From an uncultured bacterium (GTDB lineage Bacteria; Verrucomicrobiota; Kiritimatiellia; RFP12; UBA1067), in the NCBI GenBank assembly GCA_902802945.1, contig CADCOC010000019.1, positions 1-54,012 on the forward strand: a DNA stretch of 54,012 nucleotides. The letters are read 5' to 3'. Shown here piece by piece: positions 41,342 through 49,860 of this stretch. A program made the position numbers and the translations under genes. Numbering within the stretch: position 1 is the stretch's first letter; every line of letters begins with the position of its first letter. The notes under the pieces are model-generated. The model had not been told where the DNA came from. It was given only the letters and a program-made list of their open reading frames with translations, and searched no databases.

Positions 41342-42298
41342 ATGGAAAACGACAGTGATAAGCTTTCAGAAGACGCAGAGCGGCTGATCCAGCTCCTGAT
41401 AGGAGATGGCACGGGCGAGCAGGTCTCTCGGCTTGCAAGGGAAATCGTCGAGAAACGCGAATCGGCACGGCGCGAGAACAAGAAGGCGATGCTCGACGAA
41501 CTTAAAAACAGACTTGCAAAGTATGAAGAAGACAATACCGACGACGCCTTCATGGAGGATGGATCGCTTGGGCAGATATGGAATAACGCCTTGTCCGCCA
41601 ATGCAGACGCGATCAAGTTCCAGGAATCGGTCCTTTCGCAATGGGGCTCGTCGTATCATAAGGCACTTGCGAAATGCCGAGGGGCGATCAAGCTGCTGTG
41701 CGAACGTTGGGGATTTGGCAAGGACGTATGGTCCATGCTGCATTTCATCTTTGTCGAATTTGGCCAATATGCTCCCCGCAATTGCACGGCATCCTCCGGC
41801 GCTTTCTTTGACCTTGAGTACGACACCTCAGGCGTGGAGGGGATTCTTTTCATGGGAGGGAAACTTTCCAAAAAGGAAGTTGACTGGGACGGCCTCGACC
41901 TAAAAGATGTCGACGGGGAATCGGAGTCGGCGGCAGGGAATGCCGAGAGCAGGCAAGATGACGGCAGTCTCCAATTCGCGCGTTCAAGAGTGTTTGGCGA
42001 AGGGGCTTCCAGTGGAGATAAAATCCAGACTGCGATATGCGATGCGATCTACCTCTGCTGCCACCCCGACGCGCTTTGCTGGCTGTCAGATGCGGAGTTC
42101 GCACTTCGGATTCTGACCGGATTCATCAACGGCGCCACAAAGAACGATGCCTCCGTAAGGTATGCGCGCTTGAAAGTGCGGATAAACGAACTTGAAAAAG
42201 AAGTCGCCGAGAGTGCAAACGTTGTACACACTTCCACAAAGTCGTTCAACCATAACACCGATGAGGAATTAGAGTTGATCATCATGCACAAACATTGA
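41342..42298 (+). CDS. Hypothetical protein (318 aa), unrecognised
   Basis: ATG 41342 was chosen because AGAGGA lies 6 nt upstream; longer in-frame starts (such as ATG 41309) are not excluded. The N-terminal 80 residues are highly charged and helical (EIVEKRESARRENKKAMLDE). A central part with CRGAIKLLCERWGFGKDVWS and AFFDLEYDTSG follows, then a low-complexity acidic stretch (DVDGESESAAGNAES) and a C-terminal helix. No membrane segment, nuclease or NTPase motif was found. It comes after the toxin-immunity pair with its own promoter, so it may be an independent accessory gene. Confidence 0.5.
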   Translation: MENDSDKLSEDAERLIQLLIGDGTGEQVSRLAREIVEKRESARRENKKAMLDELKNRLAKYEEDNTDDAFMEDGSLGQIWNNALSANADAIKFQESVLSQWGSSYHKALAKCRGAIKLLCERWGFGKDVWSMLHFIFVEFGQYAPRNCTASSGAFFDLEYDTSGVEGILFMGGKLSKKEVDWDGLDLKDVDGESESAAGNAESRQDDGSLQFARSRVFGEGASSGDKIQTAICDAIYLCCHPDALCWLSDAEFALRILTGFINGATKNDASVRYARLKVRINELEKEVAESANVVHTSTKSFNHNTDEELELIIMHKH

Positions 42299-42337
42299 GT
42301 TTTACGAGAGATCATCCTAAAATCCTCGGTTGAAAGT

Positions 42338-42376
42338 CTCACGCAGAGGCGCAGAGAGGCTGAGAGCGCAGAGAAA
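42338..42376. repeat. GCAGAG-type degenerate short repeat
   Basis: A stretch starting CTCACGCAGAGGCGCAGAG continues with GGCTGAGAGCGCAGAGAAAG. From memory, near-copies of this motif are scattered between genes in unrelated bacterial genomes and may mark mobile or repetitive DNA. Here it lies in the 200-bp gap before the first giant kinase gene. Confidence 0.4.
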
Positions 42377-42499
42377 GTTCAGAAATCCGATGCGTGAGAT
42401 ATAACATGGAGTGGTAAATCGAAATGAGGAATTTTGGATCATAGTAACCTTTCGTCTGATTGCGTGTAAACAAGGTAAAAGATTTCAGGAGGAAAAGCA

Positions 42500-45400
42500 A
42501 TGGCAATCACGCTCAACGACTTCCGTACGCTGTCCAACGGCGAATACAACGCCGGGCAGATCGACTTTACGACCAACAGCAATGGAGAGGTCACCGGCCT
42601 CAAGAAGGTCAACCACCACGTGACCTTCAAGTCCCTCAACGGCGTTGAAATCGACCCGAAGCGCGCGGTGGCGGTCAAGGAGGCGTTCATCCAGGCGCTG
42701 ACGAACGAAGGCGTGTCGCCGGAGAAGATCGCCCAGATCCGCGAAAGGCTCGGCATCGCGTCGGACACCAAGACGACGCTGGACGGCGCGAGCGCGGCGC
42801 TGAAGCGGCGCTTCACGCCGCTCACGCGCGAGCAGGTGCGCGACATCCTCCGCCACGACGTGACGGATGCGCTCAACACGGGATTCAACGCCGCCATCGG
42901 ACGCAACCCCGGCGCGGCCGTCGCGGAGGCCAGGGGCGTCCGCGAGACGCGCGAGCGCGTGAACCGCGAGGCCGAGGCGCTGGTGAAGAAGAGCCCCCCG
43001 CACGAGCAGCTCTTCGCGCTGCTCGCTGGCAAGTCGTGCGAAGAGTCGGTGAAGGCGGCGATGCACAGCAGCCCCGCCATGATGCAGGTCGCGAACGGCC
43101 TGCGGGTGAACCGCATGGACACACTCCTGCGCAACGCCTGGAACCGGGGCGTCAACGCGTGTCTCGACCGCGCCGCGAAAACGCTCGCCGCGCTGCGCTC
43201 CGCCGTTGACGTGTTCGCCGGCGATCCCCACGCGGACTCGCAGAAGGTGAAGACGCCGTTTGGCACGGTTACGCTTTCGTGCGAAGCGAACGGCGCCATG
43301 ATCGGATCGCACCTCGTCGTTTCGCTCAAGGTCGGGAACGAGACGCTGACGCTTGAACTCGCCGGGTCCCCGGAGGAGATCGTCGAACAGCTCGACAACC
43401 AGATTTCGGGCGGTGCGGAGCTCCTTGGCAAGAATCGTCTCGGCATGATGCTGGCCCAGGCGAGAAAGAACGAGGATCTCGCTGAAGACTCCATGCCCTG
43501 CCTCGGACGGACGGTCGCGGAGACGATTCTCAAGACGTTCGCGAACGTCGGTCAGGACCTCCTGGACGAGCTCGACAACCACTCGCTCGCGAACTACGCA
43601 CGCGACGTCGCAAATGGCACAACAAACTGGACGGAAGACTCGATTCGCTCCGCGCGCAACGAAGCGCTCCGCGATGCCGACAACGTCAGGGTGATCGCGC
43701 AGGCAACCGAGTTGATCGAGGGAGGCGACAAAAGCGAAGAGGACGAGGTCATCAAGGACATCGTCGAGCAAGCCAATGAAGCCGCAAAAGAAAAAGAAGT
43801 CGTCCACGAAGAAGTGAACGAGATCGGCAACGGCGACGAAGGAGAAAAGAAGATCGAACCGGAAAATCCGGCACAGCCGCCTCCGCAGGAAGAGCAGGTG
43901 CAGCCGCCTCCGCAGGAGGACACGTTCGAAAAGCTCTTCGGCGCGCCGCTTCCCAAGGACGCGAACGACCTTCTTCACGCGGACTTCAAACCGGCCCTCA
44001 AGCGAGGACAGGAACGGCGAGTCTTCAACGAGCTCACGCTGCTCTTCGAGCGGCCGAAGGCGCGCCCTGCCCACGACAATGCATCGTCTGTGAAACTCGG
44101 CACGTTAAAGGAGCCGAAGCGCTTCGAGGCGGTGCAGAAGACGGAGAACTTCACGTTCGCGGGCGCGAAGCTTTCGCAGGCGGAGCGTAAAGCGATCGGC
44201 GAATTCGCGCAGGGGCTTCTGCGCGGGGCCGCATCGGGCGACGCGGCGGCCATCAAGGCGCTCGTCGCGCAGAACGTGCACGCCCTGCTTCTGATGGCGG
44301 CGGATCCCGAGGGCGCGGCGGCGTTCTTCCCGCCGGAGGCGGTGGCGGACGCGAAGGGGCTCGTCGCCTCGCTCGCGGAGGCGCTTAAGGACGCGGCCAA
44401 GGGCGGCACCGGACGCACGCTCGACTTCCAGTCGTTCACGTTGGGCGACGAGGACGCCGTCCGGGGCATGCTCGCGCGCACGAAGAATGCCGCGGCGGCG
44501 GATGCGCTCGCCGCGAAGGTGACGACGATTCTGCGCGAGAGCGTGAGCGTCGCCGTGCGCAAGCCCTCCCAGGAAGTGATGACTGCGGCTGGCGCGGCGC
44601 TCGGCGGCACGTCGGCGGATGCGCTCGCCGCGCTTGCGCGCAATAATACGCTGGAGCTCATGGCGTTCGTTTCGGGTGACGCGAAGATTCCAGGACGCAA
44701 CGCCGCGCAGACGGCGGAGATCAAGGCTGCCGTGATGAAGGCCTTCACGGAGGCGACGGGCAAGGCGACGTTCGCGGAGACGACGCTTGCGGAGTTCGAC
44801 GCGTTCGTGGCGAAGTGCGCGAAGGGCGCGCTCGACAAGGCGCTCGGCGCAATCGCCTCGCGCAACGCGCTCTTCGGCGGCGAGCTGTACGACAAGGTCG
44901 GCGGCGACAAGGCAAAGCGCGTTGCGGCCGACATCGCGACGAAGGACCTCGGCGCCGTCGTGAAGGCGCCGCAGACGGCCCAGGCGAAGAAGGGCGACAT
45001 CGTGGGCGGCGTCACGCTGCACATCTCGGACATGCTCGACTCCGACGCGCCGCAGCCGCGTCGCGCGACGGCGGCGGACCTGCGCGGCCTCGCGGCCGAC
45101 CTCCTGGAGACGGCGGAGGGGATCTTCGCCAAGGGCGCGAACGCGTCGCCCGAGGCGATCCGCGCCGTGATTCTCAAGGACATCGACGCGTTCTGCCGGT
45201 TCCTCGACAACCCGCGCGCGCTCGGCGACGCGGTGATGCCGCAGCTGAGGGAGCTCGTCGCCGGCGCGATGGCGGACGTCCGCAAGCTGATGGCCGAGGC
45301 GCTCAAGGCCGCACTTGGCAAGGAACTCCGTGCGGTGCGTCCCGTCGAGATCAAGCAGTTCGTGCAGAAGATGGACGTGGCGGCGCTCGGGAAGGTCGCG

Positions 45401-47833
45401 GCGGCGTTCGCGACGCTTGCCGAGAAGAGCGCCGAGCAGGTGCAGACGTTCGTGAACGGCGTCTGCAACCTCGACCCGAAGGCGATGATCGTCTCGGAAT
45501 ACGACAAGATGAAGTCCGACCAGATCAAGGCGAGTCTTGCGAAAAAGACGCTCGACGACATCATCGACGACCCGATCAAGGATCCGTCGCGTCCCGGCAT
45601 GCTCGCGTTCCAGAAGAAGGTGCTCTCCACCTACTTCACGAAGGTCTCGCACGCGCGGAAGGCGGGCGTTCTCGTCTCCGCGCTCAGGAACTCCCCCGAC
45701 ACGGCGCAGGCGGCGAGCATCGCCGCCGAGACGAAGTTCCTCTCCGCGATCTTCCTCGGGGCGGGTCCGCTCATGCAGAAGACGTTGCAGGGGATCGACC
45801 GGCGCATCGCCGGTGCGCACGGCGAGGCGTTCGGCGTACTCAAGAGCTCCATTCCGCCGCTCCCGGACGAGTACATCCTCGCGAAGCTCAACGAGATGGT
45901 CAAAAATAATCCAGACACGTACAGTGGGCTTGCCTCGTACGACAACAAGTACTTCAAGCCGCTCGGCGCGGCAACGGTCGGACAGGCGGTGCAGTGCCGG
46001 ATCATTAATCAAAAGGGTGGGTTCGACGATGTCATCGTCAAGATCATGCGTCCCGGGGTCAAGGAGCGCTTCGAGGAGGACGTCAAGATATTCGACGCCG
46101 TCGCCAAGGAGGTGCCGTCGGTCCAGAAGGTCTGGGATGCGCGCGTGGCGACGATCCGCGACGAGTTCGACTTCCGCGTCGAGGCGAAGAACATCGAGAT
46201 CGGGCAGGTGTACGAGGTCTATGACAAACGCTATGTGATGGTCAAGAACAAGAAGACCGGCCGGATGGAGCCCAAGGAAGATCCCAAGACGGGTCTCTAT
46301 GTTTATGCCCCTGGAGTCAGTCACACCTGGACCGTCTCCGCGATGAAGACGCCCGAAGGCGTCAAGCAGACGAGCGACGTCCTCGTCGGCAGCGTCGCCC
46401 CCGGGCAGCCATTCGACAAGCTCCTCGGTGCGCAGAAGCGCAACATCCACTCGCTCTTCGCCGGCGTGTTCGAGACCGACGCCGGCGGCCGGATCCTCCG
46501 CAAGGACGGCAAGCCGGTCGTCCGCAAGGACATGTCGCTCACCGGATTCCTTGCCATCTACAACGGCATCAAGGATGCCGCCGCCGGCATCTCCAAAAGC
46601 CGTCTCTATTTCAAGCAGGTCATCTGGAAGTGGCTCGAGGAGGCGCTCTTCAAGAGCGGCGTGATGCACAACGACGTGCACACCGGCAACCTGATGCTCT
46701 CTACCGACGACCATTGCGCCACCTTCATCGACTTCGGCAACATCGTGCAGCTCTCCAAGAACGATCGTCTTTCGCTTCTCAAGATGGTCGCGGCCGTCGC
46801 CGCCAAGCACAGCGATTTCTTCATCGCGTCATTTGAAGAGCTGCTCGGCAAGGGCACGAAGGAGCAGAAGGCCTTCTCGGCCATGCGCGAGAAGGTCCAC
46901 GCCGCCGTCAGCGCGGTCATCCACAAGGGGAAGACCAAGGACGACACCGGCTACCGCTTCCAGGCGTTGCTCTCGGAGATGCAGAAGCTCGGCGTGGACA
47001 TCCCGCCGCAGGTCGCCACATTCGTCGAGGGGCTGACCCGCCTCCAGAACTGCTACGAGGAGCTGTCCGACCTTATCCACGAAACCGAGTCCCTCTGCCA
47101 CGCCTACACCGAGCAGGTCCTTGACGGCAATCCCGATCTCGTCCCCCCCGCCCCCGACGACGTCATCGGCAAGCTTCTCGGCCTTCTGTCCAGGCCCGGC
47201 GCCATTGCAGCCTCCGGTAGCCTGGATCCCAAACCAGGCGAAATCTCCAGGGAGATATACGACGTCCGGTCTCAGACCATGGATTTGGCCTGGAAAGGCT
47301 TGGATGGCACCATCAAGGGCACGCTTGTCACGCAGATGGCCGAGGCCATCGAGGCCGAGAAGAACCTTCCCGGCAACGACAAGCTTTCGCACCTCGTCTC
47401 CCTTGTCTCGTGCCACGCCTTTCCGGACGACGTGGCCAAGATCAATGGCGCACTCGCGCGCTTCGCCGACGTGAAGCGCCGCCTTCGCTGCGCGGAGGCT
47501 TCTGGCGCGGACGGGCGCGCTGCAGAACTGCGCAAGGAGCTGGGCGACGCGCAGGACAAGCTGATGCGCGCCATCGCCATTGGAATGGAGGGTATCCAGA
47601 CTGCCCTTGACGATTCCCATGATGCGGAGCCGCCGGACGAGGACTGCTTCACGACCGAGTCCGCCGCCGAAATCTTCGCGGACATCGTGGAAGAGAACTT
47701 CGGCGCGGTGAAAGGCTCCTTCAACAGCGCCATCGGGAAGGGCAAGCTCGCCTACGCCTTCAAGAAGGCCGTCAAGGACGACGTGAACCACCAGAACGAC
47801 GGCCACCAGAAGGCCAAGGCAAACCAGCTGTAA
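42500..47833 (+). CDS. Giant helical protein with UbiB/ABC1-family kinase domain
   Basis: The 1777-aa protein starts 7 nt after AGGAGG. The first 1050 residues are mostly helical and Ala/Lys/Glu-rich, with a Pro/Glu/Gln-rich hinge near 455-475. A UbiB (ADCK) kinase module follows, with the family landmarks in order: GPLMQKTLQ (KxGQ position, K1094, Gly replaced by Leu), GAATVGQAV (Ala-rich loop, about 1155), VIVKIMRPGV (K1181), MHNDVHTGN (H1390, D1392) and IDFGN (D1411). A further 350 helical residues end the protein. UbiB proteins are normally about 550 aa and membrane-anchored; this one has no membrane segment and a huge extension. The role is unknown; it is tandem with a second such gene. 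Confidence 0.82.
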   Translation: MAITLNDFRTLSNGEYNAGQIDFTTNSNGEVTGLKKVNHHVTFKSLNGVEIDPKRAVAVKEAFIQALTNEGVSPEKIAQIRERLGIASDTKTTLDGASAALKRRFTPLTREQVRDILRHDVTDALNTGFNAAIGRNPGAAVAEARGVRETRERVNREAEALVKKSPPHEQLFALLAGKSCEESVKAAMHSSPAMMQVANGLRVNRMDTLLRNAWNRGVNACLDRAAKTLAALRSAVDVFAGDPHADSQKVKTPFGTVTLSCEANGAMIGSHLVVSLKVGNETLTLELAGSPEEIVEQLDNQISGGAELLGKNRLGMMLAQARKNEDLAEDSMPCLGRTVAETILKTFANVGQDLLDELDNHSLANYARDVANGTTNWTEDSIRSARNEALRDADNVRVIAQATELIEGGDKSEEDEVIKDIVEQANEAAKEKEVVHEEVNEIGNGDEGEKKIEPENPAQPPPQEEQVQPPPQEDTFEKLFGAPLPKDANDLLHADFKPALKRGQERRVFNELTLLFERPKARPAHDNASSVKLGTLKEPKRFEAVQKTENFTFAGAKLSQAERKAIGEFAQGLLRGAASGDAAAIKALVAQNVHALLLMAADPEGAAAFFPPEAVADAKGLVASLAEALKDAAKGGTGRTLDFQSFTLGDEDAVRGMLARTKNAAAADALAAKVTTILRESVSVAVRKPSQEVMTAAGAALGGTSADALAALARNNTLELMAFVSGDAKIPGRNAAQTAEIKAAVMKAFTEATGKATFAETTLAEFDAFVAKCAKGALDKALGAIASRNALFGGELYDKVGGDKAKRVAADIATKDLGAVVKAPQTAQAKKGDIVGGVTLHISDMLDSDAPQPRRATAADLRGLAADLLETAEGIFAKGANASPEAIRAVILKDIDAFCRFLDNPRALGDAVMPQLRELVAGAMADVRKLMAEALKAALGKELRAVRPVEIKQFVQKMDVAALGKVAAAFATLAEKSAEQVQTFVNGVCNLDPKAMIVSEYDKMKSDQIKASLAKKTLDDIIDDPIKDPSRPGMLAFQKKVLSTYFTKVSHARKAGVLVSALRNSPDTAQAASIAAETKFLSAIFLGAGPLMQKTLQGIDRRIAGAHGEAFGVLKSSIPPLPDEYILAKLNEMVKNNPDTYSGLASYDNKYFKPLGAATVGQAVQCRIINQKGGFDDVIVKIMRPGVKERFEEDVKIFDAVAKEVPSVQKVWDARVATIRDEFDFRVEAKNIEIGQVYEVYDKRYVMVKNKKTGRMEPKEDPKTGLYVYAPGVSHTWTVSAMKTPEGVKQTSDVLVGSVAPGQPFDKLLGAQKRNIHSLFAGVFETDAGGRILRKDGKPVVRKDMSLTGFLAIYNGIKDAAAGISKSRLYFKQVIWKWLEEALFKSGVMHNDVHTGNLMLSTDDHCATFIDFGNIVQLSKNDRLSLLKMVAAVAAKHSDFFIASFEELLGKGTKEQKAFSAMREKVHAAVSAVIHKGKTKDDTGYRFQALLSEMQKLGVDIPPQVATFVEGLTRLQNCYEELSDLIHETESLCHAYTEQVLDGNPDLVPPAPDDVIGKLLGLLSRPGAIAASGSLDPKPGEISREIYDVRSQTMDLAWKGLDGTIKGTLVTQMAEAIEAEKNLPGNDKLSHLVSLVSCHAFPDDVAKINGALARFADVKRRLRCAEASGADGRAAELRKELGDAQDKLMRAIAIGMEGIQTALDDSHDAEPPDEDCFTTESAAEIFADIVEENFGAVKGSFNSAIGKGKLAYAFKKAVKDDVNHQNDGHQKAKANQL

Positions 47834-47862
47834 TGAAAAGCAAAAACTAAGGAGGAACAGGC

Positions 47863-49860
47863 ATGGCAATCAATCTGACGCTCAACGACTTCAGGAGCGT
47901 TCTCGGCAAGGTGAACGACGGCAACGTCGTCCTGAAACAGGACCAGTCCGGCATCGAGAAGGCGAACTACGGAAGCAAAATCCTGAACTTTCTCCGCACC
48001 GTCCGGACCGCCGAGAACAACCCACAGGAGAACGTCCAGGTGCGGCAGTCGCTGCTCGCGGCCATCCACAATTCGGCCGAGGGGAAGATTCTCTCCCGCG
48101 GCGACATGGAGCGCATCTACGCAGCGCTCGGCATGTCGGCGGTCGAGGGCAACAACGCCGCTTCATTCACCGCGTCGCTCTCCGCGCCGCTCTCCCGTCG
48201 CGAGCTGAAGAACGTGATCGACATCATCGACAGCGCCACCAAGAACGACGCGCTGATCACGGAAGACGTCGAGGCGCTCGATGCGAAGGGCCTTCTGGAC
48301 AAAAATGTCGCGGTCGCCGTGCAGAAGGAGATGGACAAGGCCAAGTGTTTCAACCTTCCTGAGAATCTCAAGACGCGCACGGCCGAGATGGGGCGTCTCT
48401 TCGGCGCCGACTTCAAGGGCCGCAGCCCGGCCGAGATGGAGAAGTTCGTGCGCCAGAACATGGCCGTCATACGTGAGCAGGTGTTCGACAGGCTCTACTG
48501 GTCGAATTCATCTCTCAAGGACTTCTCCCAGCCTGACTTCGACGAGTTGAACAAGCGCATCTCAACCGACGAAGATGTGCCGGTGTCGAAGAAGGCGGTC
48601 ACGGACGCGTTCAAGGAGATCGTCGGCGAGTTGATGGAGAAGTTCGCGTCCAAGACGATTGTCACGACCCGCGTGGAGACCATCGTCCCGGATCCCGGCG
48701 AGGTCGAGCCGCTCGACGACGGCGCGAAGTCCATCTGGGAGAACAACGTGGGCGGCCCGAAACTCACCCTCGCGGTCTCCAGGGCGTTCAGCGCGCTGGC
48801 CGATGAGGCCGGCGTCTATGCGGCACTGCAGCTTGAGCGCGCCGCCACGGCGGTGAATAACAAGATCATGACCGAGTTCAACAGGCTCTACACCGAGAAC
48901 GGCTTCAATGCGCAGCGGACGGAGACCGCGTTCAAGGAGTGGGTGGCCCCGCTCATGAGCGTTCTGAACGCCTTTGTTGCGGACTTGGAGCGCATCGGGC
49001 CCGACGAGGCCGCGAAGGTCATGGTGAAGATGGCGGACACACTGGGCTCGGCCCTGGTCGGAAAGCGCGTCGGGAGTGCCGCGCTCGCGGACGCCGCGCT
49101 CACGGCGCTCAATGAAACGTCAAAGGGCTTTTCCGCACGCGGGATGGTCGAGGCGTTCGTCAACGCTAACTTCGCGTACGTCGAAGACAAGGCGTCCGTC
49201 ATCAACTTCTTCATGGAGAAGATCGGCGCGGCGGGGAAGGAAGGGGGGATCACCGGTCCCCAGGCCACGGCGCTCATGAACGCGCAGAAGGCGGCCATCG
49301 GGGGCTCGCTCGGGGCCGAGGTGAAGCGCGACCTCGAGATCGCGCTCTTCAATCCGCTCAAGGACGCCTACAACAAGATGGTCGAGAGCAAGGACCCCGC
49401 GAAGGTCCGCGCGCTGCGCCAGCAGCGCAACGAAAAGGCGTTCCAGGCGCTGTCGGCGACGATCCCCGGATATGCGCAGATGTCGGACGTGGATAAGTCC
49501 AATGCGCTGATCAAGCTGAAGGTCAGTACGCTTCTCGGCAAATACAGCGACGTCGAGCTCACCGCGAAGGGCATTCTCCCCGGACCTGGGTCGGAGAGCA
49601 TCCGATCCAAGCTCGAGAACGACGTGTTCGTGCCCCTGCAGGACGCACTCGAGAGCCTTGACGCGGAGCTCTGCGCTCTGGACGACAGGGACTTCGAGTT
49701 CTTCTCCACGACGCGGTCTTCAAGGACGCGCTGCGGGACGGCACGATTGCCATATCGTCCGTTCCGAAGAAAGCCGTTCCCATCCTGCAGTCCCTTGTTC
49801 TCGCCCAGGTCTATGCGCCGTTGGCGGATAACCAGACGTCCGCCATGCGTGACATGCTGA
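47863..49860 (+). CDS. Second giant UbiB/ABC1 protein, N-terminal part before a frameshift
   Basis: The gene starts 7 nt after AAGGAGG. Its N-terminus (MAINLTLNDFRSVLGK, then LSAPLSRRELKNVIDIIDSA) matches the upstream giant protein (MAITLNDFRTLSNGE and LTREQVRDILRHDV). About 610 residues of Ala/Lys/Glu-rich helical sequence follow. At about 49700-49715 the frame is lost: the last 45 residues here (SSRTRCGTARLPYRPFRRK and so on) are Arg-rich nonsense, while the frame one base earlier reads HDAVFKDALRDGTIAISSVP and continues into the 49821-53966 frame. One base has been lost, or two gained. It is one gene, broken in this sequence. Confidence 0.75.
   Translation: MAINLTLNDFRSVLGKVNDGNVVLKQDQSGIEKANYGSKILNFLRTVRTAENNPQENVQVRQSLLAAIHNSAEGKILSRGDMERIYAALGMSAVEGNNAASFTASLSAPLSRRELKNVIDIIDSATKNDALITEDVEALDAKGLLDKNVAVAVQKEMDKAKCFNLPENLKTRTAEMGRLFGADFKGRSPAEMEKFVRQNMAVIREQVFDRLYWSNSSLKDFSQPDFDELNKRISTDEDVPVSKKAVTDAFKEIVGELMEKFASKTIVTTRVETIVPDPGEVEPLDDGAKSIWENNVGGPKLTLAVSRAFSALADEAGVYAALQLERAATAVNNKIMTEFNRLYTENGFNAQRTETAFKEWVAPLMSVLNAFVADLERIGPDEAAKVMVKMADTLGSALVGKRVGSAALADAALTALNETSKGFSARGMVEAFVNANFAYVEDKASVINFFMEKIGAAGKEGGITGPQATALMNAQKAAIGGSLGAEVKRDLEIALFNPLKDAYNKMVESKDPAKVRALRQQRNEKAFQALSATIPGYAQMSDVDKSNALIKLKVSTLLGKYSDVELTAKGILPGPGSESIRSKLENDVFVPLQDALESLDAELCALDDRDFEFFSTTRSSRTRCGTARLPYRPFRRKPFPSCSPLFSPRSMRRWRITRRPPCVTC

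Noticed and set aside
42485..46810. Very long minus-strand frames (529 and 901 aa) opposite the first giant kinase gene
   Set aside because: Their products are Arg/His/Val-rich with no motif, as expected opposite G+C-rich Ala/Lys/Glu coding. The plus strand has clear kinase motifs and a strong ribosome site.
49696..49712. Programmed -1 frameshift signal in the second giant gene
   Set aside because: No X-XXY-YYZ heptamer or clear downstream hairpin was found; a lost base is simpler.
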